From Marisa cornuarietis (lineage: Eukaryota; Mollusca; Gastropoda; Architaenioglossa; Ampullariidae), in the NCBI GenBank assembly GCA_004794655.1, contig SMMW01000585.1, positions 1,692,001-1,756,000 on the forward strand: a DNA stretch of 64,000 nt, given 5' to 3'. A program made the translations under genes and the position numbers. The notes below the pieces were generated by a model. That model searched no databases. It was given only the letters and a program-made list of their open reading frames with translations, and was not told where the DNA came from. Positions 12,370 to 24,880 of the stretch are shown here, one piece after another; the first letter of the stretch is position 1; the number at the start of each line of letters is the position of its first letter.

Positions 12370-12715
12370 ACTTGGTGCCAATCACACAATCACACACTTG
12401 TGATAGAGCTAGTGCTAGTCCCAGTTCTGATAGAGCTAGTGCCAGTCACACTTCTGATAGAGCTAGTGCCAGTCACACTTGTGATACAGCTAGTGCCAGT
12501 CACACTTCTGATAGAACTAGTGCCAATCACACACTTGTGATACAGCTAGCGCCAGTCACACTTCTGATAGAACTAGTGCCAATCACACACTTGTGATACA
12601 GCTAGCGCCAGTCACACTTCTGATAGAACTAGTGCCAATCACACAATCACACACTTCTGATAGTACCAGTCCTGCAATCATACACCTGATAGAACTGGCG
12701 TGATATCACAATCAC
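12370..12715. repeat. 27-29-bp minisatellite with 56-bp higher-order unit
   Basis: Units of the type TGATAGAGCTAGTGCCAGTC begin at 12401, 12428, 12455, 12482, 12509, 12538, 12565, 12594 and 12621, with more degenerate units to about 12715. Spacing is 27 bp at first, then alternates 29 and 27, so part of the array repeats as a 56-bp dimer. A 75-codon frame across it encodes a nine-residue repeat, but the 29-bp steps break that frame, which argues against coding. Confidence 0.92.
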
Positions 12716-12930
12716 ACAGAAAAGCTGTACAGACTTATGGAGAAGTTAGTTCAACATCGCAATCACTTGTAAAGAAAGCGTTTGTTAATGCATCTACACG
12801 GTCGAGATTTCACGAGCAATCACAATCATTAACTGTTAGTGCCACACCTATGAGAAAACTAGTGCCAGTATCAGATACTAATTCAAAAAAAAGTTTGTGC
12901 TAATGCGTCCTCTAACCTTTTTTTTTTAAG

Positions 12931-13080
12931 GTCGTTAGGTGCAGGGGGAGGCGAATGCTAGAGACCACTCATTTCTCGGGCTACCTCTTCCCGATTACCT
13001 TTCTCCTTTCTCGGTGGCGTACAAGGGTATCGAACCGAAGTGCTTCGAGTTTCAGACGCCAGTGCTCTAACCGCCCAGTT
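12931..13080 (-). mobile_element. tRNA-derived SINE
   Basis: On the minus strand the sequence begins with an A-box-like GGGCGGTTAGAGCACTGG and has a B-box GGTTCGATAC (13027-13036 on +) at tRNA-like spacing, followed by an unrelated body. It ends beside a T10 run on the + strand, which is a poly-A tail in the element's orientation. Confidence 0.65.
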
Positions 13081-13312
13081 TTCCACTTTCACAATGTTAA
13101 CGCGTATACACGCTGACATTTTACGATACGTGTTAGTTTTGATGTTATGGTTGGGATCTACCCGCTAGCTTTCTTGTGGTGGGAGTGGGGGGACCTTAAG
13201 CATCAGAGATGTAAAGAAAGCTAATTGGAACTCTTAGTGGATCCGCTTGCCCTACGCATGTTTAGAAGTGCTTTTCGGTCCATTGATTGTTCACCCTCTG
13301 GGCAAGTACAAG

Positions 13313-13356
<44 letters not shown>

Positions 13357-13370
13357 GAGAGAGAGAGAGA
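13313..13370. repeat. CT-CA-GA compound microsatellite
   Basis: CT, then CA, then GA runs lie directly adjacent. Confidence 0.9.
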
Positions 13371-13514
13371 CCCTACACATATACCCACATACATAGAAAC
13401 CCGCTGAACTTAAAACACAGATGAAAGAGGGTAGCAAGGACCAAAGAGCTGACCTTTACAATGTTGTCGGCTGCACGATCGAATAATCAATCAAACATGA
13501 CGATCAGAACTGAC

Positions 13515-13750
13515 CTGACGACACAGGCGAGGTTTCCTTTGATGTAGGAAGCAACACAGGCGCCCGGGGGCGGGGGCGAGAGGTGGTAGCGACGATCGGC
13601 GATTACCCTTAGAGTGATGTTTTCATAACTCTGGTATTCACCCGTCAGCCCGTCAGAGGGCGCGCATGTGGAACGCGGGTCTACCCTGTGTTCAGAGCAA
13701 AGACGACTAAATCGCTTGTCGCATCTGCCGAATTGCCACTCCATTGAAAC
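13515..13750 (-). CDS. Candidate internal exon, unidentified protein
   Basis: On the minus strand, 236 nt are open between an acceptor-like AATCAG and a donor-like CAG|GTCAGT. The segment starts in phase 0 and ends in phase 2. It reads VSMEWQFGRCDKRFSRLCSE at its start and contains an N-glycosylation-type NIT further on. Its four cysteines and mixed composition would suit a secreted or extracellular segment, but no family is recognised. Upstream the same frame runs through a CA array that translates as Cys-Val repeats and is not coding. The donor is only fair and no partner exon has been found, so chance is a serious alternative. Confidence 0.25.
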
Positions 13751-13948
13751 CTGATTCCCAGGAGGTGGGAGTAGAGGGAATGAGGGGAGGGGGGCAGCGT
13801 CAAAAAAGAAGTTTTTGAAAAGAAGCAAGAATGATTTGTCAAAACTTCCTCCATGAGGTGGGCGAGAATAGGGTTGCAGGGGGTGGGGGCTGATGTAGCT
13901 CTTGAACATAGCTTTTTTTAGTTTAGGACAGTCTAGGAGATTACAAAA

Positions 13949-13950
<2 letters not shown>

Positions 13951-14007
<57 letters not shown>
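13951..14007. repeat. (CA)28 microsatellite
   Basis: A 57-bp uninterrupted CA array. Confidence 0.97.
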
Positions 14008-14008
<1 letters not shown>

Positions 14009-14939
14009 AAACTCAGACTTCATACACACTAATTACATGCGCCAACAAACTTTTTTTAAGTTATAAAGTCTAGTATACTTTTACAGAAAACATATATACA
14101 TGTTTTGCAGCAGTCCAGACCACACTTCTTTAAAACTTTCAAGTGCTAGTTGACATACAATTGTGTTTTTTAAATCAGGGGTGCTTCTGCTCCCTAAAGA
14201 ACATGAGCATGGTAACACCGGCAACGCTATCCTTCTTGCTGACTATACATGTATAGACGTGTCCATAACATCTTCGTAAAATTCTGCCTTGCTTTTTACA
14301 TACCAGACCTTTTAAAAAAAAACCCCGTTCCTGAGGGCTTAACCTGGCTCTAGCAACCTGTTTATGAACATCAACAGTCCAGCACCATTCTGAACACAGT
14401 GCGGACGCAGGCACAAGCGACGGCGGCGATGACGGTAGAAGAAACCGATAAGCGATAACCAACAGAGCCCGGTGTTGCATCTTAATTTCCTCTAGAAACT
14501 GGAATCATTTATTAATAGTAATAGTGTTGTCGTAATTGTGTTCAAGATGGAGTTAGCGTGGGGGGGACTTTGTTCCTCATTGTCTGCGGGAGTTTATTTT
14601 TACAATGCAAATGTTTTAGTTTGCCCGGCTTACGTTGTTTATATTTAAGTTCTCCAGGGCACAACAATGATGAAATATTGAATAGGGCGTGCTTCCCTAA
14701 AGGCAGGGCTTGTAGTCAGACATTTAACACACAGAGTTACTTCAACTGCGTATGTTCGCAAGTGATTAACAACAACAACGAGTTTATTTACAAGTAAACG
14801 ACATCACAGTTGCTAGCTCAACAATTTTCGGTTTTTTGTGTATCAGGATTTTTCCCGTTTAACATTTACTTTATATGACTGCAAAATGTTTTGATGTTCT
14901 TAAAACTTTTACTAACTTTTATCTTTATTTTATTTTCTT
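14008..14939. other. No gene seen
   Basis: Mixed AT-rich sequence. A 101-codon minus-strand frame at 14175-14480 has no domain and no splice support. Confidence 0.45.
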
Positions 14940-14962
14940 GTTCTTGCTTTCTAAGGTGGTGA
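14940..14962 (+). promoter_or_regulatory. Acceptor-donor pair: 3-nt exon or ratchet site
   Basis: A long, excellent pyrimidine tract ends in CTAAG at 14955. Three bases, GTG, follow, and then the donor GTGAGT at 14959. It could be a 3-nt microexon, a recursive-splice point or chance. Confidence 0.2.
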
Positions 14963-15344
14963 GTATTATCGTTTTTGGTTTCCATTTTCCCCAGTAATAC
15001 TGCATGAGCTGTATTTAAATTTAAGTGCAATAATTCAATCCCAATGCAATATTAAGAAAGTAATCTAGCCTTGAAGTGTTTTTGAAGTACTGTTCAGTTT
15101 TTTGAAAAAAAATGTCTATACAGGATCTGTCCATTAATGTAACAGTTACAGTTAGTATTATCATAACCATTTATTGAAGCCATGATATATTGCAATAATA
15201 CAGAAGTACTATAAAAATGTAAGACATCAAAGTATTTTTGTTGTTCTTTTAAATCTCACAACTTTGACTGAAAATCTGGGCTGTTTTGGTCGTGATCTAT
15301 GTGTTTGCGGGGAGGTTTGTCACAATGTTACTTCACGATGTTTT

Positions 15345-15430
15345 AGTTGTATGTAATAATAATAATGTGAACTTACAACGCGCAGCATCACGACCAAGAT
15401 AGATCGCACTCTCTGTAATGGTTTTGTGGT
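15345..15430 (-). repeat. 3' tail of a SINE/LINE-like element
   Basis: On the minus strand, a CGTGATGCTGCGCG segment leads into TTCACATTATTATTATTACA. A short non-coding body that ends in an ATT microsatellite is typical of animal SINE or LINE 3' ends. A related tail occurs at 19195-19250 and more weakly at 40155-40210. Confidence 0.4.
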
Positions 15431-15949
15431 CTTTAACATCGCTTTGTTCTTTGTTGTAGATTGTTGAAAAATGATTTCTCTTTGCGTCTTTATTGTACTG
15501 TGCAATATTATAAATGAGGGAAACATTAGTGCAGATTATTTCTTTAAAACTCGTAAATGTCCTTCATGCTGTAGCATGTAAGAATAATTTACATAAACCT
15601 GTGTGATAAAGTCACGTGTGTTATATATTCACATATATATATATATGGACGGTTCACACCCACACCTACCCACTCAACCAAACACGCACACACAAGCACA
15701 CACGCGCGCACACTCAGACACACAACATATTAGCATTATAAGGAGACCTTACAAAGAAATTACAAGTAATTAGTTGTTTATTATTGGAAAATTTTATGTA
15801 ATCGCACACAAACGTGGACTCTTCAAGATATGTCTGTTATTGTATTTCCATCTTTTTCATATTTCTTATGCGCATCAACTGACTTGATACCACAACAGCT
15901 ATGCCAGGTAAGTGTTGCCAGTTTGTATCCCTTTTTTCTCTGCCTAGCG

Positions 15950-15950
<1 letters not shown>

Positions 15951-16007
<57 letters not shown>

Positions 16008-16033
16008 TTCTTATTATTATTATTATTATTATT
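15951..16033. repeat. (ATC)n followed by (ATT)n microsatellite
   Basis: About 57 bp of ATC units, then about 23 bp of ATT units, ending beside a G8 run. The His-rich and Met-rich frames here are repeat products. A strong donor-like CCAG|GTAAGTG lies just upstream at 15907, with a possible 9-nt exon before it, but the acceptor there is weak. Confidence 0.95.
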
Positions 16034-16624
16034 TCGGGGGGGGCGTTCTTCATCAATTTTTTTTTTAACTTCTCCTTTCTCTACTGTTGTATGTTCAGAA
16101 ACACAAAATATATTGAAATCTGCTGAGTAGCTTTTGACATAGTCTCTCATATGTCTAATATGTCAGTCTACTTTTTTTTAAGTCAACTCTCTTTCACGTC
16201 AGTCTAATATCATGAACATCTTTTCTCTTACAAATTAATCTACATGACATCGGGGTGTCAAAAGGTAACACCGTCCGTTGTACGCACCACTTAAACGAGG
16301 AGCATCAAGCGGAAAACATCAATTGACGTTTTTCTAGTTTGCGGTGTAAATAAAGGACAGTGTGTACAAGTTATTCTCTTCAACTAATTATTTTTTATTA
16401 TTTCTGCAAGGCATTGTGTCGTGAAGCCTTTCGCTTAATCCTTTTATATTCAGATTAGTTCTGTTGAACCGGATCGCTGTTTACAAGTTTTACGAAGATT
16501 CTCAATTGCAGTTGCTGTTCGGAAAACACCTCTAGAAGCTTCCAATTACTCTGTTCTATTCTAACGCTGTTCCTGCATCTAGCTACCCTGATAAGAGCAA
16601 TACCACTTTGTATGCCCAGGAGTC

Positions 16625-16720
16625 CAGTTGCTTTTTTTTATTTTTTGGTGTTATTATTATTATTATTCGTATATCGCCTTTCTTCGCCATCAAGACGGGC
16701 TTGATGATGAGCCAACTCAA
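16625..16720 (-). repeat. 3' tail of a LINE/SINE-like element
   Basis: On the minus strand, GGCGATATACGAATAATAAT ends in ATA/AAT repeats. GCGATATA followed by a trinucleotide microsatellite resembles the conserved 3' tails of L2-like elements. Only the tail is recognisable. Confidence 0.4.
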
Positions 16721-16784
16721 CCAGCGTGAAACCCGAGCAGAGCAGCAAGAGACACTAACGTCGACGTGGACCAAGGGATCAGAC

Positions 16785-16805
16785 AAAAAAAAAAAAAAAA
16801 AAAAA
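16785..16805. repeat. (A)21 homopolymer
   Basis: A run of 21 A residues within 60 bp of the 3' tail above. Confidence 0.9.
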
Positions 16806-16916
16806 CAACAGCAAAAGCAAGACACTATGCGCGTCTTCATTTGTTCCCCTACGACGACCGGTACCAGCTGACCAGCGTAAACGTTCATCCACTGATACCG
16901 GTCAAGGGATGCACAG

Positions 16917-16962
<46 letters not shown>

Positions 16963-16963
16963 A
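16917..16963. repeat. (GAT)n microsatellite
   Basis: About 47 bp of GAT units. The Met- and His-runs of overlapping frames come from it. Confidence 0.95.
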
Positions 16964-19190
16964 TAATGTCCTGTGCAAGAATTCTTTCCTGCATACATCA
17001 GTTTCTGTTGTGTTCTTCCCCAATCAGTCTTATCTTACGTATCGATAGGGCTCTCAAATAAAGCATTTTAGTCTCCCTGGAATTGTTCGTTACAGTGGCT
17101 AGTACAAACATCCATCACACTGTGAGAAGTATCGTTCACCTCGTTATTCAAACAGTCAGCTCACTGTCACCCGGAGGAGTCTCAAGTTGTTTGAACTGCG
17201 TCATCTAACCCAGCGTCTGACATGTAATGAAATTAGCTCGACTGCAACAACCAGCACAATGTCAGAAGTCTGAAGCTATGTCCCTCTGGCTGTTAACTCA
17301 AAAAGTAACTTCTAATTCAAACGAACGAGGAAAGAAATCATCGATTTCCAATGTAGCAGGGCTTGGTTAATGCCCGGATGTTTCACACAAAATCAAATAA
17401 ATTCATGTATTGCAGTTTTCTGTTCAATCTGTTGAAAATTTTAACGCAAAGATCTATTTATACACCCACGCACAATTTAACGTTTTATTAAACTTCACAT
17501 CCAGAAAATATTTTTTTTAATATTCTTCCAAGAGTTTTCCATAGCAGAATATTTTCTTGCGCTTTTAAAGTTTAGTCGGGTTTCTTCACGCACAGTGTAT
17601 TTTTCCGTAGAACTGAATCAGCTCAGCTGGGTTTTAGTCTCTATCTTGCATCGCCAGGAAGTCGTAAGGGGCCGAGAAGCTTCGAAAGACTGCTTTATCT
17701 GAAGCATTAATCTAAAATCATGTATGAGAGCAGCCCTCCAAATGTTCGTTAGGTCTTATCGAAGTCATCATCAGCGAGCAGATTTTGAGGCCTTATTACT
17801 TGGATTTAGTCTGTTTCTCTTCTGAACATCTCTTGTCGTAACACAAGATTCCTGTGGACGGACGTTTGCTTATATTTTAGAACCTAGAACGTAGTTTAGG
17901 ATGAAAAGTTTGTAACAGAACAGAACTGGGGGAAATACTGTTATTTCAGTTGAATCCTGCTCGCTTTTGTGTAGGTGGTCCCGCTGTGTTGTCTTGTTTG
18001 TCTCAACCAGTTCAACTCACCCTTTGACAGCAATCCCTGAGCTAGTGACCTTCTATATCAGCTGACAGAAAGCAGTCACGCATGGCTGTTTGCCTAATTC
18101 TCCGTTGAATCCATTCACAATCCCCTCCTTCATAATTTCAAAAATGCCATTCGCCTGTTTCTGACGTCAGTCTTGTCCAAAAATGTACCACACGTTGCGT
18201 GAAAATGTTAAAGGTCTGCAAACAAGGCATTTTCCCCCTAAATTTATTCTAAAAAATAGTAGACGTAGACGTTTAAAAGTCATTATATTATTGAAACCGG
18301 CCCTGGGCAGACATAAACGAATATTTATGTCTCTCTTAATTTTATAAATGTTTTAATGTTATGGGTTACGCGTGCGGTCTTGGACTTTTTACCAGCAATA
18401 ATACTTTAGAAAATTAGAATGATATCCTTTCGCTTGAGCTTGAGCGAACTGCTGTTTCATTTTGTCTCGTCTGTGGATCTTCGCAAACTTTGGTGTCTCC
18501 TGCTGATCGGAGATTTTGTTGCATCATTTAAATATGTTCTGGACTGTTCTACGCTAGTGCCAAGACCTTGTCACATATTGATATCTTCGTCCACTAACGG
18601 TCTCCGCTGCCTGTTCTTTGTCTGGGCCATCTTGTCGGAAGGTTTTCAAGTTACAAATTTACTTGTCCCTGTTTTACTGCTAATTTAACCTTTTCCAATC
18701 TGCCGACCATCAAATCTTTACCAATTTTATCTACAAACCATGTATTCTACTCCCTCATTACAGTTTGCAATGAGTAGATTTTGGATGCTTGCCACCGACG
18801 TTGATTGAGCTCCTGATTAAATGTGTGTTTGGTGTCCTCGTGCTCTACATACTTCATAGACTCTACTGGCCTCGATCCTCAGTGCCAGGAACTGACGAGC
18901 ATATGCTACAGGAAATTCATTCAAAACACACCTTGAGATCACGTGTTCAAACTAGCTTTTCTCCATCTCACCTTGACTGTGAGATCTTGCTCCTTTCTTG
19001 AGGTGCTGTGTTGTCTCTGTATATTTGTTATGTCTCTCTCTTGATGAATACTATGTTCATGTTTTGTGTGTAAATGTTTTACTTTTAAAATGTGCTAACA
19101 AAAAACATCACCACATATTGCTTCAGATTTATTTTTAAGACTTATTGTTCTTTGCCAAAAATACAGGTTTTATTAAATTTAGTTAAACAT
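16964..19190. other. No gene seen
   Basis: Open frames at 18419-18688 and 18789-19001 are hydrophobic, without splice support or recognisable domains. No transposon ends were seen. Confidence 0.5.
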
Positions 19191-19194
19191 TTAA

Positions 19195-19250
19195 TTAATA
19201 ACTCGCAACATCACGGCCCACTAGGTTGACTCTCTGCGCTGACCAGTAAT
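19195..19250 (-). repeat. Degenerate copy of the CGTGATG-TGCG tail
   Basis: On the minus strand, CAGAGAGTCAACCTAGTGGG followed by CCGTGATGTTGCGAG resembles the segment at 15345-15430. The match is short and imperfect, so common descent is probable rather than certain. Confidence 0.35.
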
Positions 19251-19984
19251 AAGAAAAACACAAGAAAATGAAATAGCAAAACACTAGCTAACGATAACGA
19301 TGCTGTCTTGCACAAACCACAAATATAATCAACAGGCTTTAAAGGAAATGCACAGGAAAGAAAAGTAAAGTAAGAAAGAAGAAGGTTGTACAGAAAGCTC
19401 TTTTCGAGTATTTGGTTAGTTATATCATCTTCTATCATCTACGACTTGCAGAGCTTGGCAGATAATCTTGTTATCAAGAATCTTTTTCATCAACATGTGT
19501 CGGTGTGTTTTTATCTCCCCGAATGATCTTTGTGTGAACAAAACGTTGCGCCAACTTTCATCCTTTACCATTTAAAAAGGGGCTTAATTTTCACACACAC
19601 ACACACACACAATCCCCCCCCCTCCCCCGCATTGGCTGTTGACAGACATGTTTATGAAAGGTGAAAAAACTGGTTTCCTTTAGTCCCTGTTAGTCCTGCA
19701 CCACATTTCTGCACGATGGGTATACATGATATTAGGAAAGACATAAACAAAAGCACGTAAATGTTAATAAGATTTTGTTCCTGGCCTGACAGTAATGTCT
19801 TAATACATGTCATAGGCTACGCGAAATCTTGTCTATCGGGATTAGTAGGCTAATAATCCTTATCATGCGTGCTGACCAGTTGCGCTAATAACAAGATTTC
19901 AAGTTTATCATCATCTCCGCCTCTGATGAGGATTTTTTCCTGGTAACACGAGTTCTAGTGTAGGAGGGAAAGAATTTTAAGCGC

Positions 19985-20180
19985 AACCGTGGGAGAGGGG
20001 TGAGAGATTGGTGTTTGACGCCGAGCCAGCAACTAAGGCTATATCACGGCAAGGAAGCCAGCCCTGCGAACAGATGCCACACGCAGAGAAAGAACAGCGT
20101 GCCCGAGACGAGATCTGAATCCAGGACAGCCAGTTCTCACTTTATTGGTAACAGACGCGTCACCTGACCGCCCACGCAAC
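19985..20180 (-). mobile_element. tRNA-derived SINE, same family as the copy at 63.2 kb
   Basis: The reverse complement aligns over nearly its whole length with 63245-63420. Shared blocks include TCTCGTCTCGG, CACGCTGTTCTTTCTCTG, GTGGCATCTGTT, CAGGGCT and CTGGCTCGGCGT. Its B-box-like segment is GGATTCAGATCTC (20110-20122 on +). The 3' part carries an insertion of about 12 bases relative to the other copy. Two independent copies in one window establish the family directly from sequence. Confidence 0.88.
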
Positions 20181-20478
20181 TGTGGGCCTTGGCGTCATTA
20201 TCAGTTACATGAAATAAAGAGAAGGCAGTTAAAGGATTATGTTTTCATCAATTCCTCGAGAATTATTTCTGCAACTAATTATTTTTGTTGTATTTCAGCA
20301 TGAACTCCTCTCTTTGCCGTTTTCTCTCTCGAGCGGAAATGACGCTGGACACGAAATATCGTGGGAAAAGTCGTGGCTTAGAAAATGTTGCCGTTAAACC
20401 GCTTAGTTGGATAAATGAACAGTCCTTACAAAAGGTCCTTTTGTGTACAGTTCAGTCTTTGTAGATGTTTCTTCTGTG

Positions 20479-20532
20479 TTGATTGATTGATTGATTGATT
20501 CATTGATTCATTGATTCATTGATTGATTGATC
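20479..20532. repeat. (TTGA)/(TTCA) tetranucleotide array
   Basis: GATT units interspersed with CATT units over about 54 bp. Confidence 0.9.
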
Positions 20533-21180
20533 TGCTGCCGTTCCATACCTGACATAAAAGCATCACACGGCCTCAAGTCGTCGCGAGGCGAGCAAACAGC
20601 TCCACCTGCTTCATCAAACTTCCTGTCTGGCATCGCTGTCTCTGGTTTCTCTGCGCATGTTATCGCGCATGTCATTGCCATGACGACGGATGTCCAGGAA
20701 TCATTCACCTATGCGAACTAAAGCTAGCCGGCTCCGCCAGACTTGCGGTCATGGCTGGAGAAAGCCTGCAGATGTTCCTGGCAAACAGCTGAAAGCCCGC
20801 ACACACAGGCAGCTTCCTGCCCGCTATCAGTCCTCGGCTCACAATCTCTGCCCACCCCATACTCCTCCTCCCAAGGTCGGCTGCTCGACTTTTAACATTG
20901 TGTCTTATGGACCCCATCTTAATTCTGTTGTGGTTCTGTAAGTTATTTCCCGGGGAAAGCCATCGACCTCCCATAGACTTTTTCGTGGCTCCTCCTCCTC
21001 CTCCTCGTCCTCATCTTCATCCTCATCATCCCTCTTTGTGCCATGTGGAACGTGAGGTGACCGCATAACTGTCGTTTCCGTAGCGTAGAAAGGGTTTTGC
21101 AGAGTAAGGTTGCTAGCCCTACTCCCGACCCTCCTCCTTTCTCATCCGGGCTTGAGACCGGCAATGGCGGAGTTCCTTAC
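20533..21180. other. GC-richer block with ambiguous frames on both strands
   Basis: This stretch is richer in G+C than the flanks. Both strands stay open for 60-90 codons (minus 20508-20708 and 20705-20974; plus 20690-20941). On the minus strand, ATGTCAG|GTATGG near 20550 could be a donor. No domain is recognised and the strand cannot be decided. A CCT/CAT-rich run lies at 20990-21035. Confidence 0.2.
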
Positions 21181-24100
21181 TATTTTACGACAACTTTAAA
21201 AAAAGACTGGGTGCCGTTATCATCTTTATCATCATGTCCTACTGCTTATGTGCTGGTAGTGATGTTATTTTATTAGTTGTGATAGCTGTCAACCATGGTG
21301 ATGATGACGATGAGGCGATGACGGATGTATATTCCGCGGGAAAAACTTTGTCCTGGCGTAAGGGTCATCGTGAGCAGTGTTTAGCCGCTTAACATGTCTC
21401 AGGAAAAAAAACAATTCACAAACAGGCTTCGGAAAGCTCCGTTAAATTTCTTATGTTTGCTGATCTGATCTATGGATTCATTACACTTTTGTATAGTTTA
21501 AACATAATTTTTTTATACCACTTGTTTGAATTTATCTACACTTTGTGCTTTTACTCTGTTTCAGTTTATGTTACTATTTCTCATTTACGCGAGCAATGCA
21601 TGTGATTTTCTATTGATGTCTTCTGCTTTAATAACATGCGCTCAACTGTTCTTGTAGTGCACGAGAATTGGGCATCTCTGTTTCTTTTTACTGTATAAGT
21701 TATAGTTTATGTTATTCGGTCATACTTGAAACTTTCGTTTTCCCGCTTGTCGAAGTGATTTTATGGTTAAAGATACTTGGATACATTTTGCCGAAAGTCT
21801 TTAAAAGATTATCGTTGTCACTAAATCCTGATTAATATTCATTCAGATCACTGTTCATCATTCTCTCGGCTTCGCCCAGTTACAAATTTGACTCGTACCC
21901 ACTTTCACTCCCAACGGTGAATGGAGATCGTAGGTCAGTCTAATTAATTCTTACTACATACAACACGACTACATAAACTAGACGTAGTTCAGTGTTTGCA
22001 CGTCCCATTGGATGATAACGGAGCTTCGGACACTTAAGGTAAGAAGAGAGCATGATTGTTGTCAGCAAACACACCCAACTTACCTTTAGAAAGTCTACCA
22101 GCATCCGATGTATGATGTGGAAGGAGTTTTACTGCTCATGTCTCCCTAGGTGAACAGTTCACAAGGCAATAATGTCCATGTGCCTTCTGACTTGAGCTAG
22201 ACATGAGGTTCTGTGGTGTTTTGATTCAATTTTTCTTTTTAAGCTACTATTATTCAGTTTCTGTTTGCATTTCTCTCCAGTCTGTATGTATATTTCTCTC
22301 TGTTCTACTGGTTTCGAATCTAAAACTCTGTGGGGCTGACGTCCTATCCTGAAACTGGAGCAGATTGTACAGGTGCATGTGACAAGGTACAATTCTTCCA
22401 AATCATCTATGGATAAAATGGAGCTGATTCAGAAAGAGGGCTCCGTTCCTCTCACGATTGAGTCAGATCGCAACTACAGATAGAACTTTGGTGCTTTATC
22501 TCGTCACAAAAGCAATAAACTCGAAGAGATTTGCCATTGGTCAATACCGACTGAGAGATGCGGTGAAAAAAAACCATCTGGCATAGATAAAAAACTGGGT
22601 GGACGTTTGTTGAGCCCCAAACGTGAGTCGCGTTCATTCTGCGATAAAGATGGCGAAGTTTTGTTTCCACGTGATGTTTTGCTGACGACGCATTTTTTTC
22701 ATGGTTATATGAGTTTTTGTCGCACGACGACCGCTTGCTTTATCTCTTCTGTCCTTTCTCTCTGCTCAGGTTCTTTAGCCATTGCTGGTACTGAAGATCC
22801 CTTTGTCTCTCACACGAAGAAGAGGTCTATTGGCTTAACTGCGTGCTGATCAAAGTATATTTTCGTTTGTCTTTCTTGGTAAATATGTGTATATCCTCGT
22901 GTAAAATTGTAAATGCTCCGTTTAGTGCAGAAGGTACAAGGTTTAGAGTTGAAGAATATAATTGCGCGATGAGAGTGTAAAATATTGTTCCGGGCGTGTC
23001 TCGTGTGTCAGTTTACTGTGGCTACATGATTATCATTTCCTCTCAGTACATTTACTATTAACCTTTGAAATTTCGGTTCCTGGTTTTCTACCTCCTTTAA
23101 AGGTCTTGGTGTAAACGTTCATGGTATTTTGTCTTATTATTAAACACTGTACAACCCATTCAGAGCGTTTTCCTCACCATTTTGTTGATCAATCAGTTGG
23201 CAAAACTCCTCACCAGTACTTTAATCTGCTTGCTACAGTATTGAATGAGATTCTCCGAAACTCTGACCCTGGTGCCGATGATTTAGAACTATTCAATGGG
23301 TTTTTTTTCATCCTGCTTTTCTCTCTTCCATCTCTTAAAGTGCCAGCTATTACTGGAGTAATACCTTTGTGTTTGGTCGCACAGCGTAGGCCTACTGGTA
23401 CCTGACAATTAATGGTTGCTAGGCTCAAAATGAGAACGAAATGACAGCAGTATGTATGTCTGTGGTCGGAAGAATCTCTCTCTTGGCCTCTGCATCTCCC
23501 CTACCCCACTCTCAGGCCCTCTTTGGCTCATATTCTCTCTCATTTTCTCTCTCTCTCTCTCTCTCTACCCATCAATCATTCCATCCATCTGTCACTCCAT
23601 CCATCACCTGCGAATCAATATTTTGGCGGTAGCTTCATCTTCTCAGCACATTAGCTTGACAACCAAGGGCGGTCAGGTGTCGCAAGGTGCACCAGGCTAA
23701 AGCCCAGAAACGCACTGAAACTATATCCACCACACTTTCACAACAAAAGGTCGGCAACATAGCTGCACTTGCATGTGTTACAGGCAGTAGATAATTATTC
23801 TGCAATTAACCTGCTGTGACCTTACAGCTATTTCTAGAATTAGAAACCGAAGAATGAAGCGGAACTGGTATGCGGCTACGCATGTTATAGAAACTGAACA
23901 CTAACCTGCTTTGGACTGGTGTTACACCTGTCGGTATTTAAAGAGTTACCCTGTATTAGCATGCCAAGGTTCGGTGTGATACTAACCTGTAGAGTGTCAG
24001 TGCAAACTTTCTTTCCTTTTGATCTTTATACTGATTCAGATGGGGAACTGTAATAGTGCACTAACACGGAGGTAGAAGGAAACAGCTAGCTAGTCTATTC

Positions 24101-24763
24101 GGTTCTGATTTCTTTTAATCACCGGTTACAAAGCAACTGCTTTAGTGTGATCCCGAAGCTTAGTTTGAAACAAATATCCTTGATTATATTTCCAATTTCA
24201 ATGTCTTTTTTTGAGGCCGTCATGTTTGCAAGTCCTTTGTGTGAGTGGTCTTGATGTTGATGTTTCGCCCAGTTAAGCCACAAATGTCTTTATACCGCAA
24301 CTTGGTCTTGATGTCTATAGACCGTAATCTGATCATTATTGCAGAAAATCATTGTAACTGGGAGCCAGAGCGATATAAAAGAGTTGAAAACTGCATTATT
24401 GCAACGAATAGAAACTCAGATGTTTTCCCTGAAATGAATCGTGATTGTATTTCACACCCATAATTCATACCGCCACCCACCTAAAATGTTATTTGCAGTT
24501 TTTGACATCTGTACATTTTAAAATGAGAAGTGAAGGCACGTGCGTCACGTTTGTTTACAAATTACAAAAATGGATTAAAACTGAGTTTAAAAATTAATTT
24601 CTTCGCAGTTACTTAAATAGAAGTTAAGAGTGTACTTTATTTTTATGACCTTGTACGGCAAGGAAGATATTGAAAGAGATTTCCAAATGTCAATTATTTT
24701 TTGTGTTGTGTCAAAGATTTTTTGAAATAATTAAGGAAATTCTAAAGAATATAAAATAATATT

Positions 24764-24764
<1 letters not shown>
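21181..24764. other. No gene seen
   Basis: No frame here combines length, composition and splice signals. A CT run lies at about 23551-23567. On the minus strand near 22080 an acceptor-like CTTTCTAAAG directly abuts the donor GTAAGT, a further possible ratchet point of low confidence. Confidence 0.45.
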
Positions 24765-24799
<35 letters not shown>

Positions 24800-24880
24800 T
24801 AGTAGATAGCCTTTTATATAGCAAAAATCTTCACTTTAAAGTATGCTCAATGCTCTTCACAAAAGCAGAAAGCATACACA
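24765..24880 (-). repeat. 3' tail of a LINE/SINE-like element with (ATC)n
   Basis: On the minus strand the order is TTGTGAAGAGCATTGAGCAT, then a TTTGCTATATAAAAGGCTAT segment, then a (GAT)n array of 35 bp. A GTGAAG-GCATTGAGCA block, a GCTATATAA block and a trinucleotide repeat in that order is the layout of many invertebrate LINE/SINE 3' tails. The 5' part is not recognisable. Confidence 0.6.

Noticed and set aside
12372..12596. Frame encoding nine-residue DRASASHTS-like repeats
   Set aside because: The underlying unit changes from 27 to 29 bp, which breaks the frame, so the repeat is not maintained as protein.
15830..16126. Poly-His and poly-Met frames
   Set aside because: They come from the ATC and ATT microsatellites.
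16583..17023. 146-codon minus-strand frame with a His15 run
   Set aside because: The His run is the GAT array and another part crosses the A21 run. No domain and no splice support.
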